Shown piece after piece: positions 33,192-45,138 of a stretch of DNA of 64,000 nt. Position 1 is the stretch's first letter; every line of letters begins with the position of its first letter. The stretch spans positions 2,232,001-2,296,000 of the forward strand of contig CM072809.1 in assembly GCA_037013495.1 (NCBI GenBank). Direction: 5' to 3'. Made by a program: the position numbers and the translations under genes. Source of the stretch: Hippophae tibetana. Taxonomy: Eukaryota > Streptophyta > Magnoliopsida > Rosales > Elaeagnaceae. The notes below the pieces were generated by a model. It was not told the DNA's origin and did not search any database. It saw only the letters and a program-made list of their open reading frames with translations.

Positions 33192-35426
33192 CCTTCAAGA
33201 CATAAATAAAGTGAGATTGCCATTGCAAGGAAAAATAGAGGAAATTAGCTTGTCTTTTCTAAACAAGAAAAACATGTTGGACTGACCTTATTGAATTCTT
33301 GAAGATGACCATGAACATACTGAAGATCCCACAACCATTTTCTCCAACTTTTCACATAACGACTATCTTTACATGGAAACAGAGCCATGCACAAGTCCCA
33401 ACAACCCTTTTCTTTACCTATTCTTATCATAACAACCCTCTTTTTTAGGTGGTTTACCTCTCAAAAATTAAGAAATGTTTAATTTCAGTTATCCTAAGTA
33501 TATTTTTTATTTATTTATCAGTTTAATTTATTCATTTAAAAAATATATAATAAAATGATAAATAATTAATTCTTTCTTTCTTTTTTTTAATTATTATTGA
33601 GATATTAATTTCATAAATTGTTTTTAACACCATAAAATTGACAAGTTAAATAAAAAATAAATTGATAGTTTGTTTTGCAATTTTTCTTAACAAAAATGAA
33701 TAAATTATTAAAAAAATAACAAATAAATAACAATGTTCTAAATTTAGAAATGAAGACTAAATTTAATATTAGAGTCAGTTGCCGTGTGTTTCAAACATTT
33801 ATGTTTTCGTTGAAACCTTAACCAAAGTTCATATTCTATAGCTAACCTATCATATATGACTCTGATTACTGCAATATCAACCTTATTATCCAAAACATTA
33901 ACAAATGTTCACCGAAAAACAAAAAAAACAAAACAAGGGTAATGCTAATATGATTATGATGTTGTGGATATTTTACATTAACATGACATAAACACCAAAG
34001 TGCAATAATTATTTACCAAAGGATTGTAAAAGTATGAACAGATCTGGGACTGATAAAATTAAGTAAATATATCCTCACACTACTAAAGATTAAAAGAAAA
34101 AAAAATTATTTACAAGAACTTGTTTTATATTAATAAGTTACGCTTTATATAATAATAGGTTAAAAAATAAACTTAATTATATAATTGATACATATAAATA
34201 ATAATTCATTGTCCTACCAGACCCAAGATAGTTGAATTACCGATTTAGTTTGAAAAAAAAAATTTGGCACAAAGCATTCTACTAGCTAATTACTCATGTT
34301 CAGGTTGTACAAAACTTGTACAACTCCAAAGACTGATTTGGGGTCTGATCTAAAATGGTGTTATAATCAAGAGATTCCTCTTTTTCTTATTATTTAGAAA
34401 TGAACGCTACTGAATATTACCATCATATTACTGATTTAATTATATGAATTTAAGTATAATTATACAAAAATAAACAAATAATTTCAATAATCTACTTATA
34501 TCAAGAAATATGATGTAATCGAATCGAATTTAGATTAATAGATTTTATAATTTGATATATATTTAATTCGAGCCGAATTATTATTAAATTATAAATAAAT
34601 ATATTTTATTTTATAATATATTATATTTAAATATTATATGTATTATAATTATATTAAATTATTATTTTAACTTAACAATAAATATAAATATTTAAAATAA
34701 GTTAATAATTATAATTATTTTAATTTTCTTAATTATAACTATAAATAATAAATCTTAATACAAATAAACTAATTTAAAATTTAAATGTTATATATATATA
34801 TATATTATTTTATATATAATAATAATTTATAAATAAATTTCAATATCAATATAATCTTTATCTTATCTAAAAAATTCAACGTGTTCAAATTTAAATTAGT
34901 TCATATTAATTACATTATTGAATTAAATTTGGATTAAAAATTTCAAATCTAATACAAATCGAATTCAATCAAAAATATACCAATTTTATCCGTTACTCAT
35001 ACTTATTATAATTACCAATAATATTACACCGAACAACTCAAATTTGTGATATAACTTTTCCCATGGAAATACATGGCAATAGCGCGTAGTACAAGAGCAA
35101 TGAAACTTCCCATGAGATGAGAACCGAGACATTCAGTCAAAAGTCAAAACAGGTAGTTGCTTGTTACAAACTAAATTTTTATCGCATATTGGAAAGTGGT
35201 GATAAATTAACAGCTTTTCCAAACAAAAAGAACAAAATACATCGAAAAATAATGGAAAATATATATCCGAGTTTCCAAACGATAAAATCCGTGTTTTTGA
35301 GCACATAAAGAAAGTGAGACTACAAGTGCTGTGCAGATATAGATGGACAAAGAATATCAATTGTCCTTAGTTAAATCCAACTTGACACAGCTACAATGGG
35401 TGACAATAACCAGCCTTCTTGTGATA
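33192..35426. other. PAL promoter, spacer and Alfin1-like 3' region
   Basis: The first few hundred bases are the presumed PAL promoter. The middle is AT-rich. About 35150-35426 is probably the 3' UTR of the minus-strand Alfin1-like gene. The short minus-strand frame at 33245-33430 has no family resemblance and lies in the promoter. Confidence 0.5.
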
Positions 35427-38400
35427 TCAAGGCCTTGCTCTCTTGTTGTTGCATGAGGGGCACTTATATTGCTTGATGTGCTCTGCTCTAGCAGGAGTGA
35501 TCTTAACACACTTCCCATGAAACCACTTTTCACATATGTCACAACAAATCCAAAACTCATCTGAAGCATAGTTCTCTCCACATGCACCACACAGGGCATC
35601 TCCATGCTCATCATCTTCCTCATCCAATTCCTCGTTCTCATCCTTTGGCAGCACTTTTGTATATTTTTCAGATTCAGAACCTCGCTGTTTCCAGATGATG
35701 CAGAAACATACAAAGAGTTATATGCCAAATAAAGAGACAAGCATCAAACAGGAGTACAAGACAATACCTATGCAACCAACAAAGCCACAATAAATTCAAC
35801 CCAAAATAGAAAGAACTTTATAAGAAAGACAGACAATCAAATTGCCACTTATCTAGACAGGCAGTGATAACTTATGCCAAATGCGAATGCAAACATGATT
35901 GTGGAACTATTCTATGAGGCAAATGATAGTGCATGATTTTATTTAATCCCAATAGTAGAGGCTACAAATAAGCATATATATCGTTATAGAACTTGCAACT
36001 AGAAGAATTCCCAAATCCTAATTAATGTTGAAAAATCTCACAATGGAATAAGAAAAATAAATCCTTTTTACCCCTTTTGTGTTTGACTTAGATTTGTTGC
36101 TGCTGTGATTTGAAACTAATGACTTCTCTTTAGATTGCCTCTTTGCAATACCAGTAACAAGCTCAAATACAGTTGGCAGATCGTTCATCATGTTGAAGAG
36201 TCGTTTCCTGCAGAAACATTCCAGTAAAGTGGAATAAAAATACAAGAATACAAACCAGTGCTCCATTAACATATAACCCATTTTTCATTTTTTTTTAAAA
36301 AGCCTCCTCAGCCAATTCCACTTACTTGTGGCTCTTTTATATAGGAATGCAAGCAGCTTTTAGACTATTTTCATTTTTGTCATGAAGTATTTCCTTTAAT
36401 CAAACTGAAATCCAGCTTGTTACCATTATTGAACAAAGATAAAAAAAATGTGGATTGGTTTAGAGAGCATGAGTGACAACTCAAAAGACTTAATGTGAAG
36501 TCATACACATTCAACATTTCAAACGACACAAGCATAAATGCACTTTTATATAGGAGGAGGAGGGGGAATGATATAATACTAGAGGTCTTGGAAATCTGAT
36601 GCTTTAAACCAATCATGGTTTTCTTTATTAGAGTACACTGTCTTGCTTGTCAAGAAATTATTTATTGCACCAAGAGTATGTGATTACTAGGGCTGTTCAT
36701 CGGATCGAAACCACTGATTTTATACTCATCCGATTCGATCCAACCATCTGCTCGGATTGAAATATCCTAATCCGCAACCGATCCGATCACTTTTCACATC
36801 CGCTCAATCCGATCCGTAAACTATTCGGATAACATCCGACCAATAAACTTAATTAACTCATTTTTTTTATTTTTAAATAAATTTTTTAAAATTTCACATA
36901 AATCATAACATAAAATTATTTGACTTAAAAAAAACATTAAAAAATTAAATAAATATATATTAATTATATATATATATAATTAATTTCAGTCGGATCGAAT
37001 CGGATGAATCGTAGTGAAATCCACCATCCGATCCGCACTTAAAGGATGAAAAATCAACGGATCAGATCGGATTGATCAGATGATCAGATTTTTTGCACAC
37101 CCCTAGTGATGACGTGGTAGTCCAAGTCAATGAAATTTAATATCAGTGTAACTTACATCAACTTTCTTGCAGATAGGGAAATCGACATACCTATCAGCTT
37201 TATCAAAACCAAATCTAGCACCAAAATAGAAAGCCACTGAAAGCAACCATGCATCACTGTGCACAGCCACAAGAGATAGCCAATCTTTTTCTTGCATCCC
37301 ATCTCTGGCAAAGTTGATACCTAATGCAGGTTCCGGGAGTTCCGGTGGAACTTCTTCAGCAGGTAGATTAACTTCCCATTGTTCATTTGGAAACCCATAT
37401 AGACACAGATTCTCTTTCTCTATAACACAAATTGTACAAAAATCAGTCAATAACATAAAAGACATGGATTAAAGACAACAAAAACATTGAACTGCATCCG
37501 GAAATGACAAGGAGGAACGAGAAAGCATATAGAAATAGTCATGAGCATGTAAATTGCATTTATTCAACTGGGTAGGGGTGGATGTAACCTTCACAAATGG
37601 TGAGCCAATGGCCCAATGCATCTGTAAAAGCTTCAATCTCAAGTGACATCCAGGAGGACAAGAATAGAAAGGAGATTTTTATATTAAAAATGCATAGGCA
37701 TTAAAAAGAAACACTAACTTGCATTATGACAGTACATGATACATCTTTTCTTCTTTTTTACTCTCAGGTAACGATGAGAATGCAGGAGAATTACTAAAAT
37801 CAGTTAAAATGCTGCATTCCAAAAGAAAATTATTCCGAGTATCATAAAAAATTTCGAGTTGAGAAGCTATCTTCAACCTAGTTTAATTTTCAACATTTTA
37901 TCTTTGCAAAAACATCATCAATGCGTAGATAACGATTTCTGTCATACAATTTCAATAATAAGAGGTTGCTTGAAAACGTTTTCTAACAATTTTTTTATAT
38001 ATAAAAAAGAAGAAGGTAACTATTCATAATTGTAGTTGTTTAATAATTTTTCTTTAAACATTCATCCTAAAAATATCATTGCACTTGATTTAGACTAGAA
38101 AATTATTTTAGAAGAAAGATGGAAAAATCGAAATTAAAACAAAAATCTATTTTAAATAGCTGACTTTAACATTATTTAATCAGGGTATATTTTGCAAGTG
38201 ATTTCAAAAATAATAAAGGTCATAATCAGAAATATTTATCAAACATTCCTTATTTCCACATCACTAGGAATAATTAGAAATCATAACCCCAACCCAAAGA
38301 GCATAAATTTCTTCAAAAAGTTGCTTGAACGCATAGAGAGAGCATAGAACTAGAGGGGAGAAAAGTTGTCACGAAAGCGAAAGAGTAAAGATTCTAATTT

Positions 38401-38813
38401 CAAATGCAAACCAGCACCAGTAAAAAGAAAAGCAAAAACAAATTTTATAAAGAAACCCAAAAGAGAGGAAACCTAACCGGGATCGCACCGTTGGAAAAAT
38501 TCGTCAACGTCTGTAAAACAAAACAAAGAACATAACTACTACAGCTTAGATAAAATAAAATAAAGAGAGGAAAGAAAGAAAACACAATAAAACAAAATGA
38601 ATCAGAAAGGAAAAGGAAAAGTAATAATAATCAAAACGCTAAACTCAAAGTCATAGATAAAAAATTATTTAAAAAAAAAATGAGCGACAAAATGAAAAAA
38701 TTGGTAGGAACAAAACCAGTAGTGAGAGCTTTAATCAAGCCGGCTCTACGGCCCTTGAAGTCCCTAAAAACTTCCTCCACCGAGCGAGGATTGTAAGCTG
38801 CTTCCCCATCCAT
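35427..38813 (-). CDS. AL: Alfin1-like PHD-finger protein
   Basis: Five minus-strand coding exons: 38813-38717, 38510-38478, 37419-37191, 36207-36072 and 35684-35427, all with GT-AG borders, give 250 residues. The N-terminal Alfin domain runs from about residue 8 ([19 protein letters not shown]) to about 140 ([19 protein letters not shown]). An acidic variable linker ([10 protein letters not shown]) follows. The C-terminal C4HC3 PHD finger has Cys 197, 200, 213, 216, His 221, Cys 224, 240 and 243, with [15 protein letters not shown]. Plant Alfin1-like proteins are nuclear, bind H3K4me3 through the PHD and regulate transcription, often in stress and seed programmes. Exon 2 encodes only 11 residues. 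The intron between exons 3 and 4 carries a hAT-like MITE. The reading frame is uninterrupted and the length is normal for the family. Confidence 0.95.
36688..37105. mobile_element. hAT-like MITE C inside the Alfin1-like intron
   Basis: A 418-bp element between exons 3 and 4. Ends are TAGGGCTGTTCATCGGAT and, reverse-complemented, TAGGGGTGTGCAAAAAATC. Flanks GTGATTAC and GTGATGAC match at seven of eight bases. It is highly similar to the element at 29802, including the shared ATAAACTTAATTAA and ATAAATATATATTAATTA blocks. It contains no coding sequence and appears compatible with splicing. Confidence 0.85.
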
Positions 38814-40522
38814 GTCCGTACAATTAGAGTGCACACTTGAAACTACAAACAAATTAGACTCGCCAAAAAAAAAAAGGAAAATCGAGAAATTAGAAGAAAG
38901 TGACAACAACAAAATATAAAATTGGTTACATTACAAAGAATTTATGCAGATGCGACGGCCCTGAGAGGCCAAAAAGAAAAACCCCAAAGTTTCAGTAAGC
39001 TTGCAGATTCTAGCAGAAGAGAGACCACCGAGACTAGAGGAAAGACTGATTTGGTATGTTCCCAAAGGAGGGAAAAATAAATTGAAGAAGAGGAAGGATA
39101 AATCAGCAAATATTAGACTCCTGTCTCCTCAGATTTGTATTACAAGAGAATTGTTATTCAAGTGCGGCCACAGTCTGTAGTTGGTTTTTATTCAAAATGT
39201 TTTTGTATGACGTGTCGTTTACTTATTCGAATTGACACAGTATATAAAATAAGAGAGAAAACTGTAAGTCGAACCCCTCTTTTTTATTTTTTTATTTTTT
39301 TGCTAATAAAGGACTTCGCGAACTCAAATAATTGGAATTTCCAACTTTTTCCCCAAAAAAAAAAACGGGATTTTTCAACTTTGGATTACTAACGTGAGCA
39401 CTAGGCATTAAACTGATCATTCGACCAAACGAATCCTCGTTCATAGCTGAGATGATTGTTCTTGATGGGTTTAGAGAAAGATCGAATGGTCAGTAATAGA
39501 GACTGAAATGGGTCCCACATTTAGATTATCTCTTACAGATCTAATATAGTGTAAGAAATTGGGTAATGGTTATACGTTACTAAATCATAAATCTTAAATA
39601 ACAAAATCCTAAATTTTATTTAAAAAATAACAATTTTAATCTTAAATTTTAAGAACGAATTTTAAATTCTAAATCTAAAAATCTTGAATTCTATTTAAAA
39701 AAATAATAATTTTAACTCACAAATATAACACTAAATCCTAAATTTTAAATCTAAAAACTCTACTATATTTAAAAAAATAATAATTTTAACCCTAAACTTT
39801 AACCAATAAATATAATCTTTAATCCCAAATTATAAATCTCAAAACACTAACTCACGTATCTTTAAATCTCAAAACATTAAAATTTATTTAGAAAAATAAT
39901 AATTTTAATAATATATTTTATTTTTAAGTAATAATTATTTTCAAAAAATAATAATTTTAATAATGTATTTCTTACAACGTAAAAATAATAATTAAATGAT
40001 ATTATTATTTTTATATTAATTTTAAATTTATTTGATATAAAATATTAATTCATTTTATCCAAACATCCAAAAACCATCTTCTGGAATTTAAAAAAACACT
40101 ACCAAAAAATAACCAAAGAGAGGGGCCGGATCGACATGGTAACACCGTTCGCATTACAGCAGGAAGCTCACATATAGCTTTAATAGCTGCAACTTCAATC
40201 AAAAAGTACAAAAAAAAAAAAAAAAAAAAAACTTTCTGACCTCTGGAGGCAGGTAATGCATAAAGCTTCTAAACTCTATAACCATTTCAATCACCTTGCT
40301 CTCGCGTCTGAAAGAAAAATTAAACTCGTCAAGATATTAACATAAATCCAAAATGTACATCAGAGTTAGTATTAGCTTTGAAGTTAAATACTACACGGTT
40401 AATTTTTTTTCTTTTTTCTTTGCAATGAAAACTACACAAGTGATTTGGAACCAAAAAAGTAAGCAGGGGAATTGTTTCATTCCCCAACTGCTTCATGGAA
40501 TCATTCCAAAAAATTTATAAGA
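38814..40522. other. Alfin1-like 5' region and spacer
   Basis: The first 250 bases are the presumed 5' UTR and promoter of the Alfin1-like gene. The rest is AT-rich spacer with an imperfect tandem repeat at 39585-39970, an A-run near 40210-40231, and the 3' side of the WAV2-like relic. Confidence 0.5.
39585..39970. repeat. Imperfect AT-rich tandem repeat
   Basis: At least four degenerate units share the core TTTAAAAAAATAATAATTTT, each preceded by AAATCCTAAATTT-like sequence with CCCTAAA variants. Cores lie near 39618, 39696, 39764 and 39885, so spacing is irregular. Confidence 0.6.
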
Positions 40523-40816
40523 CTACCGAATATTATTGATCAGAATATTACCATCATCATCAAAAGACAAGTCATATTCTCTTTCATCCAGAACCTGATT
40601 TCTTTTCTCTGAGACATTCTCTTGCAGAAACTGCTGAATTGTTTGCCAATAGTGACCACCACCAGCCAGCCATGTATCCATATGCATGCCACTGGGAAAT
40701 TCCATAAAAACACATCGATTGTTACGTGTAGCTGCTTTGGCATACAGCATTTGCATCTGTGATGGAGGAATCATCTCATCTTGAAGGCCAGAGAGTAAAA
40801 GGATCGGTTGCTTAAC
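40523..40816 (-). pseudogene. WAV2/BEM46-like alpha/beta-hydrolase, last exon
   Basis: On the minus strand an acceptor CTGCAG precedes GTTAAG at 40816. The frame reads ILLLSGLQDEMIPPSQMQML, then AKAATR and FPSGMHMDTW. This is the C-terminal part of the WAV2/BEM46 (ABHD13-like) alpha/beta-hydrolase family, including the Asp of SGLQDE and the His of GMHMDTW from the triad. It is open to the stop at 40523. A shorter relic of the preceding exon (YKTIFDAV) may lie near 40945-40980. The gene's first exon is on the same strand at 49734-49998, and everything between has been replaced by two copia elements, so it cannot encode the full enzyme. In Arabidopsis WAV2 affects root bending and waving. Confidence 0.88.
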
Positions 40817-41110
40817 CTGCAGGATGTGTTCTTGTGAAATTGAGCATGGCAGTGCTGTTGAAACATTATGGACTATGAAAAAAAAATAGAGAACTAAAGA
40901 ACCACACTACTGCCTTTCAGTTTCAAAGGTTGCAAAGGAGCTTTCGATGACAGATTCACAGCATCGAAAATTGTCTTGTATATTTACCATCACCGCTGAA
41001 TTGTAACATTGTTATTTGCTAAGACATATTCGTAAAGATAAAACACATTATATGGCCTAAAATATATTCACATTCATTTCAAGACTCCAAGCAAAATATA
41101 GTTTCATACA

Positions 41111-41284
41111 TGTTAAGTTATATTTAATATTGTAATTCATTTATATTTCACTTGTACTACACTTGTATTATTTCACTTGTATTACACTTCCACTATTTCA
41201 CTTATACTACACTTGTTATAATTCTAAAACACATCAATACAACATTAAATCATTTTTTCTTTTTATCTCTCTATACTCTTCACA
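41111..41284 (+). repeat. Copia-3 5' LTR
   Basis: A 174-bp segment from TGTTAAGTTA to CTCTTCACA, immediately followed by a primer-binding site. It contains short direct repeats of TTTCACTTGTATTACACTT type. The opposite LTR is lost, so the left border rests on the TG start alone. Confidence 0.7.
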
Positions 41285-41296
41285 TGGTATCAAAGT
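41285..41296 (+). other. Copia-3 primer-binding site
   Basis: TGGTATCAAAGT directly follows the LTR. It is close to the initiator-Met tRNA complement TGGTATCAGAGC. Confidence 0.8.
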
Positions 41297-41342
41297 CTCT
41301 CATATACCTCTAAACTTTCTATCAAAATTTCACCTCTCTATC

Positions 41343-41525
41343 ACAGCCAACCCGGCTCACCCTAACTCGGTTCACTCTCAACCCGGTTCACCTCAACCTG
41401 GCTCACTCCAAACCCGGCTCACATCAACCCAGATCACTCCAAACCTAGCTCACCTCAACCCAGCTCACTCCAAACCTAGCTCACCTCAACCCGGCTCACT
41501 CCAAACCCGACTCACCTCAACCCTG
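41343..41525 (+). repeat. Minisatellite in the copia-3 leader
   Basis: About six imperfect units of roughly 28 bases built from CTCACCTCAACCCGG and CTCACTCCAAACC, between the primer-binding site and gag. They are translated only by chance as Pro/Ser-rich sequence. Confidence 0.8.
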
Positions 41526-41633
41526 TTCCAGGCTTGTTTTCAACTTCTCTTTTCATTTTTAAGGATATCTCCTTTATATTATTTCTATATATTTGCTTTA
41601 TATTTCCTCTATTATTTCGTTAAAATGGACTGA

Positions 41634-44600
41634 AATGATATCCCAAAACCAATCTCTACCACCCTTGACGATACTAACTATCTAGCCTGGGCACAAGCAA
41701 TGAAAAGTTTATTGAAAGGAAGCAAGCTATGACGTTTCATAACTGGTGATATCTCTATACTCATCCAAGAAACCACTGAAAACAACTCCTTATTTGCTGA
41801 CCGCCTTGAAGACTGGGAGAATAAACATCATCAAATTATTACATGGTTCCGTAACACCACCTTACCCTCCATCCATGGTGAATTTGGGCGTTTTAACACT
41901 GTCAAAGAAGTTTGGGAATTTCTTGAGGCTCGCTTCACTACAACAGATTTGGCCAACCAATATCAACTTCTAACAACTCTTCATACCAAACGCCAAAGGG
42001 ATGATCAAACCATTAACCAATTTCTCTCTGAAATGCATACTATTTAGGATCAACTCGCTCTCTCTAAACCAACTTGGACGAACAAGATTGATGCTGAGAT
42101 GTTTGCAACTTACCGTAATCACCAGTGTCTTGTTATTTTTCTCATGGCTCTCCCTGATCGATTTGAACCTGTTCGGGCTTCCTTACTCCATCGAAGTCAT
42201 TTTCCATCCTTAGATACTGTTGTGAGTGAGCTTCGCTCTGAAGAAACTCGGATGGGGGTTTTCAAAGTTCAACATATAGATTCTTTTCTTGCCACCCCCT
42301 CTTATCGCCCTAAAGAATGTTCTTAAGAGGACTTCAAACATCAAGGCTGCACCTACTGTCACAACCTCAATCATGAGCTTCTTACATGTCCCATTCAGGT
42401 ATGTATATATTGTCAAAAGAAGGGTCTATGACACTTTAATAGAGATTACTTTCGGAATCTCTCTCAATATGTTTCAGGTAAAAAATAGTAACTCGTCTAT
42501 CACTGCTGTTGTTTCTGAGGATAATCACGAAAAATTTACCTTCTCTACTCAAGAACTTGAAGGTCTTCTTAAACATGTTCTCTCACAATCTAGTAATCCT
42601 CCTCATACTGCCTTGTCTCTCATATCAGGTAAATCTTTATGGTATTTTGATTCTGCTTATTGTAATCATATGACTCATGATACTCACATCTTCTCTCCTA
42701 CACAATCTTTCATCTCCAAACCTTTAATTCAAACTGCCAATGGTTCACATATGCATATTAATGTTGTAGGACAAGTTTCCACATCTTCTATATCACTTTC
42801 TGACACCTTTCATATTTCCAACCTCACTCTAAATCTTATCTCTGTTGGTCAATTATGTGAACTTGGTCTTACTATTACTTTTTCCTCTTCTGGTTGTCAT
42901 GTTCAGGATCCACAGACAGGACAGATCCTTGGGATAGGCCGTAAGGTTGAACGATTATTTGAACTTATCAACCTTCATCTACCCAATTCTCCTCATATTT
43001 CTGTTGCTGCTTCTACTACTCCTATCAACCTATGGCATGCTCGTCTAGGCCTTACGTCTATAGGACATCTTTGTCCCTTAGCATCTTCCGGTAAATTAGG
43101 ATTTGTTTCTATTTCTGATAATGTAAATTGTTTGTCTTGTCAATTGGGAAAACAACATGCTTTATGTTTTAATAAAAGTGATTCTACTTCTGTCTCCCCT
43201 TTTGACTTAATTCATTCTGATGTTTGGGGTCCATCTCCACATCCTACTATGAGGGGATGTGTTTACTTTGTCATTTTTATTGATGATTATTAAATATTCA
43301 CGTGGATTTTTCTCATAAAACATAGATCTGAATTACCCAAAATTTATTATGATTTTGCCCAAATGGTTAAAACTCAATTTTCTCAAAATATCAAAGTACT
43401 TAGAGCTGATAATGCTATGGAATATAAAGAAACAATTTTTTAAAATTTTCTTCGACAAAATGGAACTCTTTCTCAATATTCTTGTCCTCGTACATCTCAA
43501 CAAAATGGAAGAGTTGAGCGAAAACACATACATACTCTTAATACTGTTCGCACTCTCCTCATTTCTAGTTCTTGTCCTGAAGGCTTTTGGGGTGAAGCAG
43601 CTCTTACGGCTGTTTATACCATCAATCGTGTTCTCATGCCTATTATTCACAATCAATCCCCTTCTGAGCGTCTCTATAGTACTTCTCCATCTTATGAACT
43701 GCTCAAAGTGTTTGGTTGTGCCTGTTTTGTTCTTCTTCACCCTCATGAACGCAATAAATTAGAACCTTGTGCTCGTCTTTGTTGTTTCTTAGGGTATGGA
43801 ATAGAACACAAAGGTTATCGTTGTTGGGACCCTATCTCTAAATGAATGCGCATCTCTCGCCATGTCATCTTTTGGGAACATAAAATGTTTTCCTCTATTT
43901 CCTCATTTCATGTCTCATTTCCTACCTCCTCTCATTTTTTAATGACCCAACTATTGATTTATTTCCTCCTGACATTGCTCTATTACCCTCACCATCGTCT
44001 ACTACAGTTCTCCTGATGTGTCTACTCATTCTGCTGATCCTACCATAACAACATCTTCTGAGGACCAACTACCTGATTGTCCAGAGTCATCACTTCGTCG
44101 TTCTACTCGTGTAAGTAGTCTTCCTTTTCATCTTCGTGATTACCAATGTTTCTCTACTATTTTTTCTCATCATGAACCCCAAAACTATAGAGAAGCTATT
44201 TCTAACCCTCATTAGCAGCAAGCTATGACAGATGAATTGCAGGCATTAACAAAAGCACATACATGGGATCTTGTTGATCTTCCATCTAATAAATCTCTGA
44301 TTGGTTGTAAGTGTATTTTCAAAATCAAAACTCATTCAGATAGGTCTATGGAACGATATAAAGCTCGCCTGGTTGCAAAGGGTTTTACACAGGAATATGG
44401 AATCGACTATGAAGAAACTTTTGCACCTGTAGCTCGCCTCACCTCTGTTCGAAGTATCATTGTTGTTGCTACTGCCCAAAATTGGAACATGTTTCAAATG
44501 GATGTAAAAAATGATTTTCTCAATGGAGACATAACTGAGGAATTTTATATGAAACCTTCTCTTGGATACACTCATTCACCTCATCAAGTATGCAGACTTC

Positions 44601-44768
44601 GTCGTGCTCTCTATGGCCTCAAACAAGCTCCTCGGGCTAGGTTTGCCAAATTTAGCTCTGCACTTACTAACTTTGGCTTCACTTCCAATTCTTATGACTC
44701 CAGTCTCTTTATTCGGAAGACTCTCACTAGTGTAACACTTCTACTCCTTTATGTAACACTTCTACTTC
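41634..44768 (+). pseudogene. Copia-3 gag-pol, broken and truncated
   Basis: Gag begins near 41634 (NYLAWAQAMKSLLKG) with stops in the first codons. The protease site reads WYFDSAYCNHM, with the usual Gly after Asp-Ser missing. The pre-integrase motif LWHARLG and CQLGKQHAL lie near 43030-43160. The integrase (HSDVWGPS, then FIDDY followed by a stop) runs to about 43850. RT starts at 44225 with KAHTWDLVDLPSNK, then GIDYEETFAPVAR and ALYGLKQAPRARF, and ends before YVDD. Frame changes occur at about 42325, 43290 and 43440. Confidence 0.88.
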
Positions 44769-45088
44769 TTTCTTGAAATAATAGTTAGTTTCCAAGAAGT
44801 GTATTCTTGATGATGTTGTTGATTGTTTGCCTCTAGTTTTACCTAGAGAGAACTGTTATACAATTGTTTCTTAATAGTGGAAGTTTTGGAAAGGAGTGTC
44901 GTGGTTGTTTTCTTCCTACATCGGGAAGGTTTTTCCACGTAAATTGTTTGTGTTGATTTTGTGCATGTTTTCTTTTTTGAGCTCTATTTATTTGTTTCCT
45001 AAAAGATTCACACAAAGAAGTAGAATAAGTTTAATTCCGCTGTTTAAAACTTGATTAATTTCGTATTAAAATTGTGATTCTCCTAACA
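44769..45088 (+). repeat. Copia-4 5' LTR, truncated
   Basis: 320 bp matching 49409-49728 end to end. The first 397 bp of the LTR (as seen at 49012-49408) are missing. Confidence 0.92.
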
Positions 45089-45091
45089 AAG

Positions 45092-45103
45092 TAGTATCAG
45101 AGT
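45092..45103 (+). other. Copia-4 primer-binding site
   Basis: TAGTATCAGAGT lies three bases after the LTR. It is TGGTATCAGAGC with two transitions. Confidence 0.75.
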
Positions 45104-45138
45104 AGTGGTTATTATTGTTGAATTTCTTGTGTTGAATA

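Larger units (their letters stand above)
41111..44768 (+). mobile_element. Copia-3: Ty1/copia element lacking its 3' half
   Basis: A plus-strand element starting with an LTR, a primer-binding site, a leader with a minisatellite, then gag, protease, integrase and part of RT. It breaks off inside RT just after the second Leu-rich strand, where YVDD should follow (LLLLYV then unrelated codons). The next base begins the truncated LTR of copia-4. RNase H, purine tract and 3' LTR are missing. It lies within the WAV2-like gene, close to its last exon. Confidence 0.9.

Noticed and set aside
33245..33430. 61-codon minus-strand frame upstream of PAL
   Set aside because: It lies in the presumed PAL promoter and shows no domain or family resemblance.
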